This document shows, one piece after another, positions 10,701 to 22,774 of a DNA stretch of 64,000 bases. The position numbers and the translations under genes are program-made. Below the pieces are notes generated by a model. That model saw only the letters and a program-made list of their open reading frames with translations, was not told the DNA's origin and made no database searches. The stretch is from Caenorhabditis elegans (lineage: Eukaryota > Nematoda > Chromadorea > Rhabditida > Rhabditidae): assembly GCF_000002985.6 (NCBI RefSeq), contig NC_003284.9, positions 6,882,001 through 6,946,000 on the forward strand, given 5' to 3'. Position 1 is the stretch's first letter. Every line of letters begins with the position of its first letter.

Positions 10701-13700
10701 CAGGATTTGTCCGTGATACTTCTCTGCCAATGACACATCGGAAAGCTTGTAAATGTAAGTTCCGGTCGTCCAAGGCGTCGAAAAGTCATTTATCAGCCGA
10801 CTCCTTGCCAGGCGCCTTTTTGTAGTGTATTCTTGTTTCTGTGACCCAGGGGACCAAGGAGACCAACCGCAACATTTTTTCCTATCTTACTTTGAACTGC
10901 TTTCCAAGACCAACAAGGCCATATAAAAAACAGTGAAAATCTTAAGAGGTTCCTACAAGTGGTACATGTCAAGATCCATTGCCCACCTATAACGCGACTA
11001 ATTTCCTAGACTCCGGAGGGGCTCCAAATTTAAGCACCCTTCTCAAGCACCAATGTTGCGTAATTGAAACACATCTCTCATCTGGTGGTAGCCATTCTTC
11101 CGTGAGCTCTCGAGTGACCACGTCCGATTGTATAGCACTTTGCTTCCGCTGATTTTCATCCTCCCTTCCGCCCCTACAATTGTTTCTTCTCCGTCTACTT
11201 CTTCACAGCCCATCCTTCAAAACTTCTAGAAGCCGCCAGGAGAGAAGGAGAAGAGGGCAAATCGAATTTCGGTGTGTGTTTGTTGCCGAAATTGGAATTT
11301 AGTGAAGAGAACAAGAAGGAGTGGACAAAAAGTGACCACACGGATAGTTACTTTGTAGTTTTCTGTGTTGATTAGATTTAAAGGCAACGTTAAGAAAAAG
11401 TTGAAAAAAGTGCTGACTGACCAGTAGGTAAAAAATAGAAAGCTTGTGACGGGGGGGGGGGGGGGGAGCGGGGTGCAAAGCACGGTTACTGTATTTTTTA
11501 GCAATAACTAGCTATATGGGGTATATTTCGATTGAGTTGAGCTTACATCAATACTGCTCAGCAAAAAAAAATAATTAGATTTCTTTTTCCGTCAGATCTA
11601 GATTTTGCATGGTCAAAATTCAGCTGTATAAAATATAAATTAACACCTTTTTTTCCGCTGTTCAACCCATTTGCTTCATCATTGCTTCTCCTCGTTGTGA
11701 ACAAAAAAAAAACAAATTTATCACCACATCCATCTGCGGACTTTACGCTTCAATACTTTTTGGTCAGGCAGGGCTTAATGTGCTATTAGACAAAACAAAT
11801 ACAAAAGACATGGGAAACAAGAAGCGCTTCCATTTCCCGCCAATATACACCCAAAAGGGATCGTTTCCTCTTTTTTGTCCTTGGATGGTCACCGACGCGA
11901 ATAGAATATGGAATCGACGACGATTGCATAATACGCACATCATCACTCACCTCATAATGCCTCAATTTCTCACCTCTGCCGCAATTACCAACAAACATTG
12001 CTTTTACCAAAAGGAGTAGATGGGGAAAAGGAAGTATAGTACAAAAAGACACTATCTAATTAGGCTTGCTGAAAAACATAAAACCAAGTTATCTCAAACA
12101 AATGCACTTGTCGGATGTCAAATTACCGTATCCTCTTTTTTTCCACACCAGTTGCTCCACAACAACTTGTGATGCTCATCAGAGCAGCACATTTATCAAA
12201 AAGCGTTGGAGACTTGCGGACAAATTGCTGTTCGGTGTGGTGTATCTGGATGAGATGATTGCATTGCATTCTACCTATCTTCTCATTTGTTTGATAAGAT
12301 TTATGTGGCTTTTCGAAATGAATAAGATTGGGGAAAAGAAACAGAAAATAAGAAGAGAAAGAGTGAAAAGGGTACGTGTCGCAACAATCACACCGATATG
12401 TGTGCATGTCACTCAACGAACAATGTTGCCGAATGATTTTTAATTGGTCGAGCAGCAAATTGAGATTTATTGGAAAGATAAGATTGGGGAAAAGTGGAAC
12501 AACCAGGAGATTAAAACAGATCAAGGGGTCGTTTGAAAAATCATTACTAGTAGCAGCAAATGGTTGAACTATCGTATTTCCGTTAATGTTTTTACTTTGA
12601 AAGATTATAATTCGGTTAATATTGAGTATTCCAATAAACAATTGCTGAACAAACTATAGAAAAGAAATAAAACATATTTTGCGGTTGGTAAATTTTAAAA
12701 AGAACACTTGACAACTGAGGTATGAGCTGTCAAAGTTGTACCATGAGGTCTTCTAGAGAAAATACAGTACATGCTTCTATATTTTCCTGAATAGTAATCC
12801 ATACTAAATTCAAAACCACTTAAGCTTGTGGATGTCATCCAGTCGGATCACTTGGAAAAAGCTGCAACCAATCATCGGGTCAGTGCGTCTGCAAGCCTGG
12901 AGTCACTGGAACAACCTGTAATCGTTGTGCCAAAGGATACCAACAAAGCCGTTCTACAGTTACTCCGTGTATCAGTGAGTATTCAGTTTAAAAAATTACA
13001 TACATAGTTTGGTAGACTTGACATTTGCATAATAACCTTTTGTTGATTCAAAGTGGTAATCTGAGACTTGCCTTTTCAATCACACCTTTCTAGAAGAAAT
13101 GAATTGGAACATCGAGCCTCAAAGTCTCCAAACAAAAATCAAATTACACATGTCATTTGAACACCAACCTTCTTTTCAGAAATTCCGACCAAAGCTGATT
13201 TCATTGGATCATCACATTCAGAAGAGCAAGGTAAGCAAATAAATGTATAGTTAGCCCTGAACATAATGTCCTTCGAAGACTAACTATAAGCAAATATTTG
13301 TAAATTGATTCACGTTGAACAAAAGTGACGTTTCAGATCAGTGTTCGAAGTGCAGAATTGTTCCGAAGAGACTCAACCAGAAGAAGTTCTGCAAGCGGGA
13401 TCATGGTATTTTTTTTTTCTTCAATTCGAATTTTCCTAATAATTTTCTGTATTTTTAGCTGTCCAGATGGTTGTGGTCAGCCGTGAGATGGTTGATGGAT
13501 GGGCCAAGTACAAGATTGTGGTTGAATCAGTTTTCAAACGAGGCACCGAGAACATGCAACGTGGCGAAACATCATTGTGGATTTCCCCTCAAGGTGTCAT
13601 TTGCAAGTGCCCAAAGCTCCGCGTCGGACGCCGTTATCTCCTCCTTGGTGAGTTCATTACACATCCCATTCAATTTCCAATTGTCTTTTGTTTGATGTGA

Positions 13701-14628
13701 TGTCCATTTTGTTTTGTCCGAGAAAACACCCCACGAAGGGAGGAGGAGTAGGAGAAACGGGGGTAGTTAGTACCCCAATGATAAATGCCTTCAAAAATGC
13801 TAATTAAGCGCGTAGGCCCCCGCTGGACATGCCGCCTCGAAGTGTGAAATGTGACAGTATGGATTAGGCGTGAAACAATAGACAGACAGGGAAGCTAATC
13901 TGATAACTGATTTTGAATGTTTCAGGCAAGAATGATTCCGATCACGAGCGCGATGGATTGATGGTCAATCCACAGACTGTATTGGTGGAATGGGAGGACG
14001 ATATTATGGATAAGGTAAGAACAGGGACATTCAAAATTACTTTAATAAATTTAGCAGAAAAAACAAAAGGATCTCGGCGATGCGCTGCAAATTTTAACCA
14101 ATTTTTCCAATTTCTTAATTAATTGTACCTTTCCGTAACTTTCCATCAAACTTGAGTAACTTTGTAACAAAGGTTATCCAATTTCAACAAACTTTTTTTT
14201 TCAACTTTTTGGCATTTATGAAGTTGCCAAAGTTGGTTATATTTTGAAATATTGCGTCGAGTTAGTGAATCACGTTAACACTGATTAAAACTGACATAAG
14301 CTTACTTTGCCGTTCATGAAATTAACAATAAGATTATCTTATATGAACGAAACCATTAATAATTGGGCTTGCAAGGCTCAAACAGTGCAGACAATTGCAG
14401 GCCAAACTGCGCTGCCCCGTATACATAAACTTTACATAAATAGTTTCTTAGGAACAAATTAACTTATAAAAACTTGAGGCATCACAATCAAATTTATAAC
14501 CCATATGCATTCAAACAATTTTGAAACTAGTATTTGCACATTACTATACTTCCTATTTTCAGGTACTACGCTTCTCGAAAAAAGATAAACTTGGACAATG
14601 CCCAGAGATTACGTCACACAGATACTGA
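7740..14628 (+). CDS. unc-6: UNC-6 netrin, axon guidance cue
   Basis: This is a secreted laminin-related guidance protein that steers circumferential cell and axon migration through UNC-40/DCC and UNC-5 receptors. Thirteen exons read by eye: 7740-7817, 7865-8004, 8458-8998, 9049-9210, 9293-9407, 10516-10585, 10636-10754, 12825-12974, 13180-13230, 13337-13405, 13459-13647, 13926-14014, 14563-14628. All junctions are GT-AG and in frame, and the total is 612 residues, the length I know for UNC-6. There is a signal peptide at about 1-21, a laminin N-terminal domain VI to about 290, three laminin EGF-like modules at about 291-460 (starting [10 protein letters not shown]), and a C-terminal NTR/C345C domain from about 478 ([11 protein letters not shown]) that is basic and cysteine-paired. 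Introns 5 (1108 bp) and 7 (2070 bp) are unusually long and probably regulatory. The 3' UTR runs to about 15150. Confidence 0.97.
9408..10515 (+). other. unc-6 intron 5 (1.1 kb)
   Basis: A long intron for this gene, with GC-rich stretches (about 10115-10215 and 10420-10470). It has open frames on both strands but no recognisable exon. A possible site of intronic enhancers; this is inference from size and composition only. Confidence 0.55.
10755..12824 (+). other. unc-6 intron 7 (2.07 kb) with poly-G tract and a 17-bp direct repeat
   Basis: The largest unc-6 intron separates two laminin-EGF exons. It holds sixteen consecutive G at 11451-11466 and two exact copies of ATAAGATTGGGGAAAAG (12322-12338 and 12478-12494). 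Long open frames on both strands (12066-12443 plus, 12123-12641 minus) show no domain or splice logic and are taken as chance. Confidence 0.6.
11451..11466 (+). repeat. Poly-G tract, G16
   Basis: Sixteen uninterrupted G in unc-6 intron 7, followed after AGC by four more G. Tracts of this length can form G-quadruplexes and are the class known to be deleted in C. elegans lacking the DOG-1/FANCJ helicase. Confidence 0.95.
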
Positions 14629-15150
14629 AAAAAACGAACTTTTGATTTTCAGAATTATTTTAATTTAATTTTTTATATACCCAATTTCATCAACTTCTCA
14701 TTTATATGATCCAAAATTACTCCTCCAATCTCTGAATCCGTGTGACTCCTGATCCAATCTAGTTTATTTTTCTTGTTCTTTTTTTGGCAGCCATATCAAG
14801 CTGTTCAATAACATAGACACTCATTCCTACTGGGTACTGTAGCAGTACCTCTGATTTTGCTTTAAATATGATTCCATAATAACGCATGACGTTTCACCTC
14901 TGTGGTGCACTATTCTCTGTTAACACCTTTTATCTTTTTTTTTCAAACTTCTCTCATGTTGTGGTTGTGAATTTCAGTTTCTACCGTTCCATTTTCTATG
15001 ACAATTTTGATTAATTCAATTATTTTTCAATCTCAACGAAACATTGAAACAAAATTTGACTCTTTATGTCATTTGTCTCAATCTCCATTTTTTTCAATTC
15101 TCCTGTTACCCAATACCTGTCAGTACAAAAAATAAAGACTACAATATATC
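14629..15150 (+). other. unc-6 3' UTR with AATAAA at 15131
   Basis: AT-rich, no open frames. A canonical AATAAA lies at 15131-15136, about 500 bp after the stop codon, and is the most likely cleavage signal. Confidence 0.6.
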
Positions 15151-16663
15151 CATTAAAATTTTGAAACAAAGAATGCCCGGGTCAAATACGCAACGGATAT
15201 CTTGGCAACAGGTGCAGTGAGTCGAGTGGCTCGTAAAACTCTTCACATTTGCATAATCCAGCACATGCCACGTTTCCAGCCACTAATCCCCCTCTCTTCT
15301 TCTTGTCTTTCGTTTCAATTTGACACCGCGCGAGCGATTGCCACCTGATACTGTTTACTCATTAAGACATGAAAATTAATGTTGCCATTGGAATTTACAA
15401 GATTCAGCTGCACCGTACTTGAAGGTTTGATGCAAAACCAACATTGTAAGATTGATATATTAAATCGAGTGTATTCATAAAAATTAATTGTATTCCTTGT
15501 CAGTATTTTATTTTATTTTATCTGTGTCTATTGAAAAGGTAGAATACATATTTAAATACTGAAATTCAGATTTTATTTTTGGCTTTAAAATTGTCTCGTC
15601 CGAACTGACAAACATTCACAGAATTTTTCAAAACATTCTAAAATTCTGGTGTACGGCTTAGTACACATTTTGCAGCTTTAAAGCTCCAATGTCATTTTGA
15701 GTGTGAGACCATGTATATGTAGGTGTTTAAAATATATTTTCAAAAATAAAAATAAAAATAGAACATATATAGGTTTTTAACCAGTAAGGCAAAACAGTTT
15801 CTTAGGAAACGCTAGAGCTTTGTCATGAAAACGCCATATTCTCAAGTTTTATTCGTTTTGAGAGAGAAAAAGGTAAAACATGAATTCGCGAGGTGTCTTG
15901 TATTTTTTGCTCTGATTATTGTGAATTATTGAAACATTTAAAAAATTTAGACAACTTCAGAAGTCTGATAGTAAAACTTTTCCTTTTGAAGATCTTCGTT
16001 TTTTAGGCTATGATTATTTGCAAATTGTTGGAAATGAACGGAAAATTAAAGAGACATATTCTTTTGGTTCCCACCAAAATTTTTGTAATGAATTTTTATA
16101 TGTAGATCCAATGATATTTCAAAGGTGGAACTGAAATATATTGCTTGGTTGGTTTTTTTAAGCTCCTAGGTTGCACTTTGTCCTTTTTTCTCATTACCTA
16201 AAAGTGAGCAGCCATCCAAAAAGTGACGGTGCCAGTCAGCGGCGCCGTCACCGCAGAGAAACAATTCAATTTACTTTGATAAATTTTTCCCCGTGTGCGC
16301 AAAAACACATACACGAATTTTACGATTTTTCTGACAGGAAAACGAGGGTTATCTTGAGTAGCTCTGGTTGTAGCCGTTTGCACATAGTATTCCCGGTTGA
16401 ATTGCGACGGTTCGGGCCCAGAATGATAAATGTGGCAACGAGCCCGTCGTCGCTGAACGACATGTCAGCAGGCAAAAAAAGAAAAGAATTATGCACGGGG
16501 GTCTTCACTCTTTTTGTTCGATATCACCATTTCATAGTAGTTCTTTGGGATGGATACTGAAAATGAGACCGCTGGGAGATGTTTTGTGGTGTGGACAGGC
16601 AGAAGAAAGGTTGTGGTTTTTCAGAGTAAAATCTGGGGAATGAATATTATTGGATTTAAAATA
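15151..16663. other. Intergenic between unc-6 and a convergent gene
   Basis: No supported gene. The 129-codon frame at 16171-16560 overlaps other frames on the opposite strand, has no acceptor or donor logic, and is left out. Poly(A) sites of the two convergent genes flank it. Confidence 0.5.
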
Positions 16664-16669
16664 TTTATT
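16664..16669 (-). terminator. AATAAA polyadenylation signal, minus strand
   Basis: TTTATT on the plus strand reads AATAAA on minus, about 30 bp after the stop codon of the small secreted protein gene. Confidence 0.6.
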
Positions 16670-16695
16670 AAATTGGAGAATTATGCATGTTAAAT

Positions 16696-17924
16696 TCATG
16701 ACGTATAATGTTGATCTGGTTTCCGTGATGGCGTTCTGGATTGTTTTTTGGCAGTATTTGTTTCAAAACAAATGTCAAATTCAAGAAACTTTTCTGGGCA
16801 GTTGTCAGCAATGTACTTGTACATGAAATAGACACATCTCTCGGTGTCGCACTTTCGAATTTCTGGTCCAATTTCTAAAGCATCATACGTTGGCAGGTAC
16901 TTGTCGACGCAATGAGCAGCCCAATCACGAACGAATTGAGCCTGAAATAATTGTAAATAATGTCAATAGAATGAACTCGGCGCTAAAAAACTCTAAATTT
17001 GTTTCCTTAGCTGGAACTTTTTTTTGGATAAATATTGAAAAAACAATGAACATTCTAAACTATGGAGTTTGACAGTTTTTTCATGCTATCATGAAAAGTA
17101 TGCCAGACTGCTTCTTGGAATGTTGAATTTGTATACTTGAACTCAACTGTTACGTTAATCCTTTGCAATTTATTATCAATTTTCGAATTTTTTAATTATT
17201 TACGGTATGGAAGATTAGAAAAAAAAGCAAATTAATAGTGCAAGCTTGAACTAAGATTTTTAAAATCTGGAAGAACTGCAACCAACGCGACTTTCTCGGC
17301 ATTGAAACTGTGAAAAAATGTAAAAGCCAAATTTCAGGTGTAGCAGTTGAGTTTTTCTGAGTTTCATAAGCTGATTTTTTCGTTGTTGTAATTATCTTAA
17401 CATATAGATTCATGTAGTAAGTTGACTATTCTAAGTCTAAAAACGCTAATAAAAAGCTTCCAAATTATTAAGAAAACTGCTTTAAAACAATTCAAATCAA
17501 AATTTCATAGCGTTCGAATTGAGTTTAGTAGTTTGAAACTTTGTGATAACCTATAAGCCTACAAAGTTTATGGGCTCACGTTCATTAGTCTTTTCAAACA
17601 AATGATTTATCCTATACTTTTTGATACGAAACGTTATGAGTAAACATTTATTTTTAAATGGTTTGGAATTAAATTATTTCTTCGATGCCAAAAGTCTTTC
17701 TTTGAAACCGAAAATCTCGTTTGATTAAAAAGTGGTTTCAGTTAGAACATTACTTGATTGTTTCAAACATCAGATGATAGTGAAAATTATATCTCTTAAA
17801 CAGCCTGTTATTATCAACAATCATAACATAAGCTCTCCCAACTCACATGTCTATAATCATCATACAATGCTGGATTGCAGTACGCGGCAACTAGTGAGAA
17901 GATAAACAGCTGTAGTAAATGCAT
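16696..17924 (-). CDS. Small secreted cysteine-containing protein, 107 residues
   Basis: Two exons (17847-17924 and 16696-16941) are joined by a GTGAGT...TTTCAG intron in frame. The first exon encodes a signal peptide (MHLLQLFIFSLVAAYC) followed by NPALYDDYRH. The second has cysteines in C-V-D, K-C-D-T-E-R-C, D-N-C-P and D-I-C-F contexts, then a basic, polar tail (KKQSRTPSRKPDQHYTS). With one Cys near the signal cleavage site there are six cysteines in all, enough for disulfide pairing. I do not recognise the family. The ATG at 17924 is chosen over one 5 bp upstream because only it gives an open frame. Likely function is extracellular; nothing more can be said. Confidence 0.75.
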
Positions 17925-19397
17925 CTTTGCATAACCTGAAATGGTCATTTCTTGTTAAATATCACAAAACAGACAAACGTAATTGAATCTCGAAAAATGA
18001 AATCGAAAAGAGGGTGAAAAGTAACCCGAGTATAGACTGGGTGAAATCAATCATTTGAAAAAGAACGACAAAAAGTGACAGCTGAACGGTTTACGGCATG
18101 CCAGCCCCAAGATTTCAGATGTCAAATTGAGAAGAGAGGCGGGAGAAGAAAGTTTCCAAATTTTTTTGCTTTTCTCGACGTGAAAAGGGACAGGTGGGTA
18201 ATTATCTGAAAGAAAATCTAATATGTACCATCAAAAAGCGAGTCGGCAGCCAAACGACGAGACAAAACGAGCGTTGTTTTGTTTTGTATGTTATTTGTGA
18301 AAAGGAAAAGAAAAGGACATAACGTGTTTCTCACTTTCAGGTACTAAATTCAGTTTTGTTCAATACCGAATCACGTCAAAAACTATATCGCCGATGGACA
18401 AGAGGAAATGAGGTTTTTACACTCGGGGAAAGTCTACACTTTCATTTTCCCTTGAATTTTCTTAATTATCGTTTTTTTTTCCTATCATCAAATATCTGAT
18501 ATGATGGTAGCCTTTTTGAAGGTCTTTTTTGAAAGTGTGTCTTGATTTCAAGACTCAGTATAGAAGAAACATTTTTCTGTTTCTTTTATGTTGCCTTGAT
18601 AAACGGGAACCAAGTCACTGGTTGTTAAAAATTATAGAGTTTCACAACTTTGGCAATTTTTGTATTAACCGATATTAAATTCAAATATGTATTTGTTCTG
18701 AAAAACTAATTTAGAAGGCTCAATAGATGAAAACATCTCACAGTAGAAAAATTGACTCTATTTTTTCAAACTCACTTCAAAATATAAATTCAACTTGATT
18801 GAAACAATAAATAAAATGAATAAATAAAAAACTTATTTTTATATTTTTAGCTAAAGTCAACATTTTTGATAACTTCGCCGAAATATTGACAATCAAAAGT
18901 TCCCGATTGTCGGAGATTTATCCGTTAAGGCAATTTATCCAGTTTGTGATTGTCAAAATTTTCAGCGTTCGGCAAAATTGGCATTTGTGAAAACGGTACA
19001 TGCAACAGCAGCCAAGTTACAGAACCTATGTATAGTTAAATCAATTTTTATAATCTAACATTTTCCAATGTTTCGAAATAGTTTCCAAATAATTTTTCAG
19101 CATTTTCGTTGCAAAAAACCAAATTTTTAGAATTGCAACACCGACCCCGAGCGGCCCGCTTTGCAAGCTTTCTTTTATGAATTCTCACTTAGATTGTCGT
19201 TAGACTCTGAATCATCGTGGCGTCGGTTTCTGGTTTTGATGTTACTTCTTCTGCTTTTGACTCCATGGGCACAAAAACACAAAATAATTACATTTACGAA
19301 AAACAATTGAAGTATTGTCTTCTGAATGGTGATTCATTTAGCGAAAATCACGGAAAATACAAGCACCGCCTGAAACCGTATTACCAAATCGTTTTAG
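17925..19397. other. Intergenic between divergent genes
   Basis: The region upstream of both the minus-strand secreted-protein gene and the plus-strand transporter. A frame at 19217-19429 starts with GTG and does not splice in frame into the transporter by any donor I could find, so it is not called. The first coding exon of the transporter could still lie here. Confidence 0.45.
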
Positions 19398-19428
19398 TTT
19401 CTTTGGATTGTCTTTTTTCACGGACATA

Positions 19429-21943
19429 ATGCTCAACTGGCATGAGCTCCGAATGCTCATGATATTTCAAGTGGCCATGATATTCATGGTCCAAAATGTA
19501 TTTCAAATATATTCGACATTTGGACAACAGTTAAAATCAACAGATGATTATCTTCAACAGGCAGAAAGAGTTTCAAAAAATGACTTTTATCGGTTTGTAA
19601 GTGTCTTAGCTCATAAAACCGTTTTCTTATTAGAAAACAAACCAACAAAAAATAAAGCCGCAAGACCGCTGCATCACTCGTCACAATAGTTTTTTGGATA
19701 ATTAAAATCTGGGGAGTTGCTTTATTAGAATACAAATTGCGCAAAAAACCGGAACACATTTCAAAAATTTTGTCAGACGCCTTGTTACTAAATTCAAATT
19801 TTGGGTCATTTTAAGTATAATAGGGTAGTGCAATCGGACCGACCCAAATTCCCTTCGCCACTTTAAAGCAGCCGAAACCGTTTTGCATTATAATGACATT
19901 TTCTGCACAAATCAACGCATTTTGATATCTTTCAAATAAATTTTCAGATTAACAACTCAAACTTTTACTCAACACATGCACAATGGATAACCGACGACAC
20001 CAATGTGTCAGTTCTCTGGTGGGAAAATGTGATTGCGATTCAACAAGTTGGTATATTTGTTGGCTCCATATTGTTTGGCTACATTTCTGATCATTTTGGG
20101 CGCCAAAAAGTTTGCCAGTATAGCCTTCTAATCTCATCAGTGATCTTACTTGTCGAAGGATTTCTCTCATCGACTATACTAATTGCATTATGTCGATTTA
20201 TAATTGGTACTCAAACTGGAGCAATCATTGTCGTTTCATGGAGCCTTACCACAGAATTAATTTCTCCAAGAACAAGATTTCTAGCTCGAGCTTTTGCAAA
20301 CTGGGTATATCGAAGGCAGTTTATTTGTTATGGAAAAACAGTATTTTCAGCCTACCGGTAAATTTGCTCTTGCATTAATTTGTTTTTTCTCTCAAAATTG
20401 GAGAATTTCACTTCACGTTTGTGCGGCATTTACCTTATTTGGAGCACTTCTCTATATATTCTTTGTTCCTGAAAGCCCTACTTATCTTCAATGTCACGTA
20501 AGTTTGAAAAAAAAATTAGAAGGTTTTTCAGTGAACAACGTTTCAGGGGAAACGCACAGAAGCCCATAACATTGTCGCCGACGTTTTCAAAAATTCAAAC
20601 GGCAAATGTGTGATTGCATTACCTGGTGGAATTCGCTCAAAACCGCTAACATTTCGACAAATTTGGAAAAAAGAAAAATACAGAAATGTTATTATTTTGT
20701 TTGGTTCTATCTGGGTAATGACCAATTTCACCGCAACTATGTTGGATTTTTCGGAAGTTATAATTTTTCACAACAATTTGATTCTCAGTCAGATGCTTCT
20801 TGCCGGAGTACCTGCCATTTGTAAAATTGTACGTATACATACTTGAAAATTATAAACTCAAAAATATGGTTCACAATTTTCAGCTTCTTGGTTTGGTAGA
20901 AATATATTTTGGAATTATTAGCCGTCGAAATCTTCATTTGATTTCTCTTTGTATAAACGGAATCTCCATGTGTGCATCCGGAGTGCTCATACTCTTTGGA
21001 CTTCAAAAAAACTACCCAACAATTTATGTATTAGTGTTCCTTATTGGATACGCGTCAATCGAATTTATTTGGGATGCATGTTACCTGTAAGTGTGTAATT
21101 TCAAAAAAATAACTGAAGAGAGTGGGATTCGAACCCACGCCCCCGAAGGGACTGGTGCCTTAAACCAGCGCCTTAGACCGCTCGGCCATCTCTCCACATA
21201 TTCGAGAGTAGTGTTTAACAATCAAGTGAGTGCTGTTAATAGAAAGAGGGTGGCGAGAGTACTTTCACACAATACACGTGCCTCTGCCGCAGTTGATGAG
21301 CAGATAGTTTCACCGAGTTTTGATGTTTTGTGAAAAAATTAAATACCTAATGTGAAATTCTATGTATGTTTTTAAAAATTGAACAAGATATTCTCAAATT
21401 TAAACATAACCGAACAAAAACTTTGATCGAAAATAATTGTTCTGCAGTTGCGTTGTGGAACAAGTTCCCACCGAAGTTCGAGGTACCATTAGTGGAGCAT
21501 GCTCATTTCTGTCAAGACTTTCTGGAATACTGGCCTCCAAAATGGTTTGTTTGAACGTCATTCATTCAAAAATTGAGAATTCTTCTCAGACAATTGTGAA
21601 GCAAAGATGGGAACCCGCACCTCTTTTCATCGCTTTTGCCACCGCCATCATACATTTCTTAATTGCTTTTTTCTTTTTGAATGAAAGCAAAGACGCGAAT
21701 TTGGGAGAAGTGAGTTTTTCGATAGGAAAAATAGTTGTATCGTAAAAATTACAGATCGGATTTACATTGCGAAGAATCAGTCAAAAAGTGTCACAGAAAA
21801 TACACCAAATTAGGAATATGACAAAAAAGGAAAAACAACCATCAGAATCAACTGTTCCAGCGGTTTCTAAAATTAGGAAAAACGATATAAGCGGCCCTGT
21901 GTTGGCTGAAATACAATTGGGAGAAGGAAATAATGTTCCATAG
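19429..21943 (+). CDS. MFS transporter, SLC22/organic-cation-transporter-like
   Basis: Exons 19429-19596, 19948-20304, 20351-20497, 20547-20828, 20884-21086, 21448-21544, 21590-21709 and 21755-21943 join in frame to 520 residues with about twelve membrane segments. Family marks are the loop between TM2 and TM3, GYISDHFGRQK, the following RFIIGTQTG, the PESPTYL motif after TM6, and EVRG in the second half (EQVPTEVRGT). Such carriers move organic ions or small solutes across the plasma membrane; the substrate is not deducible. The C-terminal tail is basic and polar. The start is uncertain: the ATG at 19429 follows an acceptor (GTTTTAG, ending 19397) by 31 bp, but most SLC22 proteins have a longer segment before TM1, and a typical large glycosylated TM1-TM2 loop begins at FGQQ. 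The tRNA gene lies antisense in the 21087-21447 intron. AATAAA is at 21967. Confidence 0.82.
21114..21195 (-). tRNA. tRNA-Leu (anticodon AAG)
   Basis: Read on minus, this is an 82-nt class II tRNA. The acceptor stem GGAGAGA pairs with TCTCTTC (one G-U). It has an A box TGGCCGAGCGG and a B box GGTTCGAATCC. The anticodon stem CTGGT/ACCAG encloses the loop TTAAGGC, so the anticodon is AAG (CUU leucine after A34 to I34 editing). The variable arm is long (CCCTTCGGGGG) as expected for leucine. There is no intron, and CCA is not encoded. It lies antisense inside an intron of the MFS transporter gene. Confidence 0.95.
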
Positions 21944-21966
21944 AAGTTGGTCTTTTATTTGTGAAC

Positions 21967-21972
21967 AATAAA
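21967..21972 (+). terminator. AATAAA polyadenylation signal of the transporter gene
   Basis: Canonical hexamer 24 bp after the transporter stop codon. Confidence 0.7.
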
Positions 21973-22663
21973 CAGTTACACGTTTTTTTTCCTGCAAATT
22001 GAAACACTATGTGGTTGAATTTGAGACAAAATACTCAAACTTCATTAAATTATTGATGCCACAAATCTAAAATAGCGATGAAGATAGTAAATAAGATAAG
22101 TTTTTAATGTTTTTGATAAAGTTTTTTGCCCTGATGAAGTGAAGTCTGGACAACGTAAATACAAACCTGCAACAAACCTCAGTCATCACCGCTCGATGAA
22201 ATTTGTGAATCGCTATAATCGCTACAAAATATTATAATTGTAAATACATATAAATAAATTGAATTGCGAAATACTTCAGGCCCCGCCCGCCATTCCTCTT
22301 GCTAATGTTAAAAATGTGTGAAGCATGGGGAAGAAATGATGATTTGCTCATTTTATGCTCATTTTATATGCTCATTTCATAATTTTAATATAAACAAATA
22401 TGGTTTGAAATAGTTATCTCTACACAATTTTTGTGATGTTCCAGCTTAAATTGTTTTTTTAAAATTAAATTACTGACAAAGTTTTAAAACATATTAAGAA
22501 AATAAAAAAAATTATCTGTAAAGGCAATTATGCATGTTAGTATACATATATATATAATTTATTAAATCGTCAACAATAAATTTGTCCAGTATATGATACA
22601 GCAAAACAACATATTCATCTTATTTCCCGCGTACTCCTCTCGGTCAATTGTGTTTTGTTCGAC

Positions 22664-22684
22664 TGCCTGCGTCTCGTGTCTCTC
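22664..22684 (+). promoter_or_regulatory. CTGCGTCTC-type promoter motif
   Basis: CTGCGTCTCG followed by TGTCTCTC lies about 100 bp upstream of the microprotein ATG. C. elegans promoters are known to be enriched for a CTCTGCGTCTCT motif. This is a partial match with unknown function here. A second copy lies at 52647-52664. Confidence 0.4.
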
Positions 22685-22774
22685 ACAACAGCCGTTTCTC
22701 TAACAGAAAAACCTTCTTTTGTTGATGTTTGTCTAAAATCGATTTTTTCAGCAAGAAATCGAGAAACTGGAACG

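Noticed and set aside
12123-12641. 172-codon open frame on minus in unc-6 intron 7
   Set aside because: It overlaps a 125-codon plus-strand frame, has no domain, signal or splice logic, and lies in an intron with skewed composition. Probably chance.
16171-16560. 129-codon plus frame between unc-6 and the secreted-protein gene
   Set aside because: Opposing frames overlap it, there are no splice sites and no recognisable protein features.
19217-19428. Frame before the MFS transporter as its N-terminus
   Set aside because: Starts with GTG or an internal ATG, but no donor/acceptor combination joins it in frame to the exon at 19398.
22530-22560. AT-dinucleotide run as an origin or matrix site
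   Set aside because: Only a short TA run in AT-rich DNA; no supporting structure.
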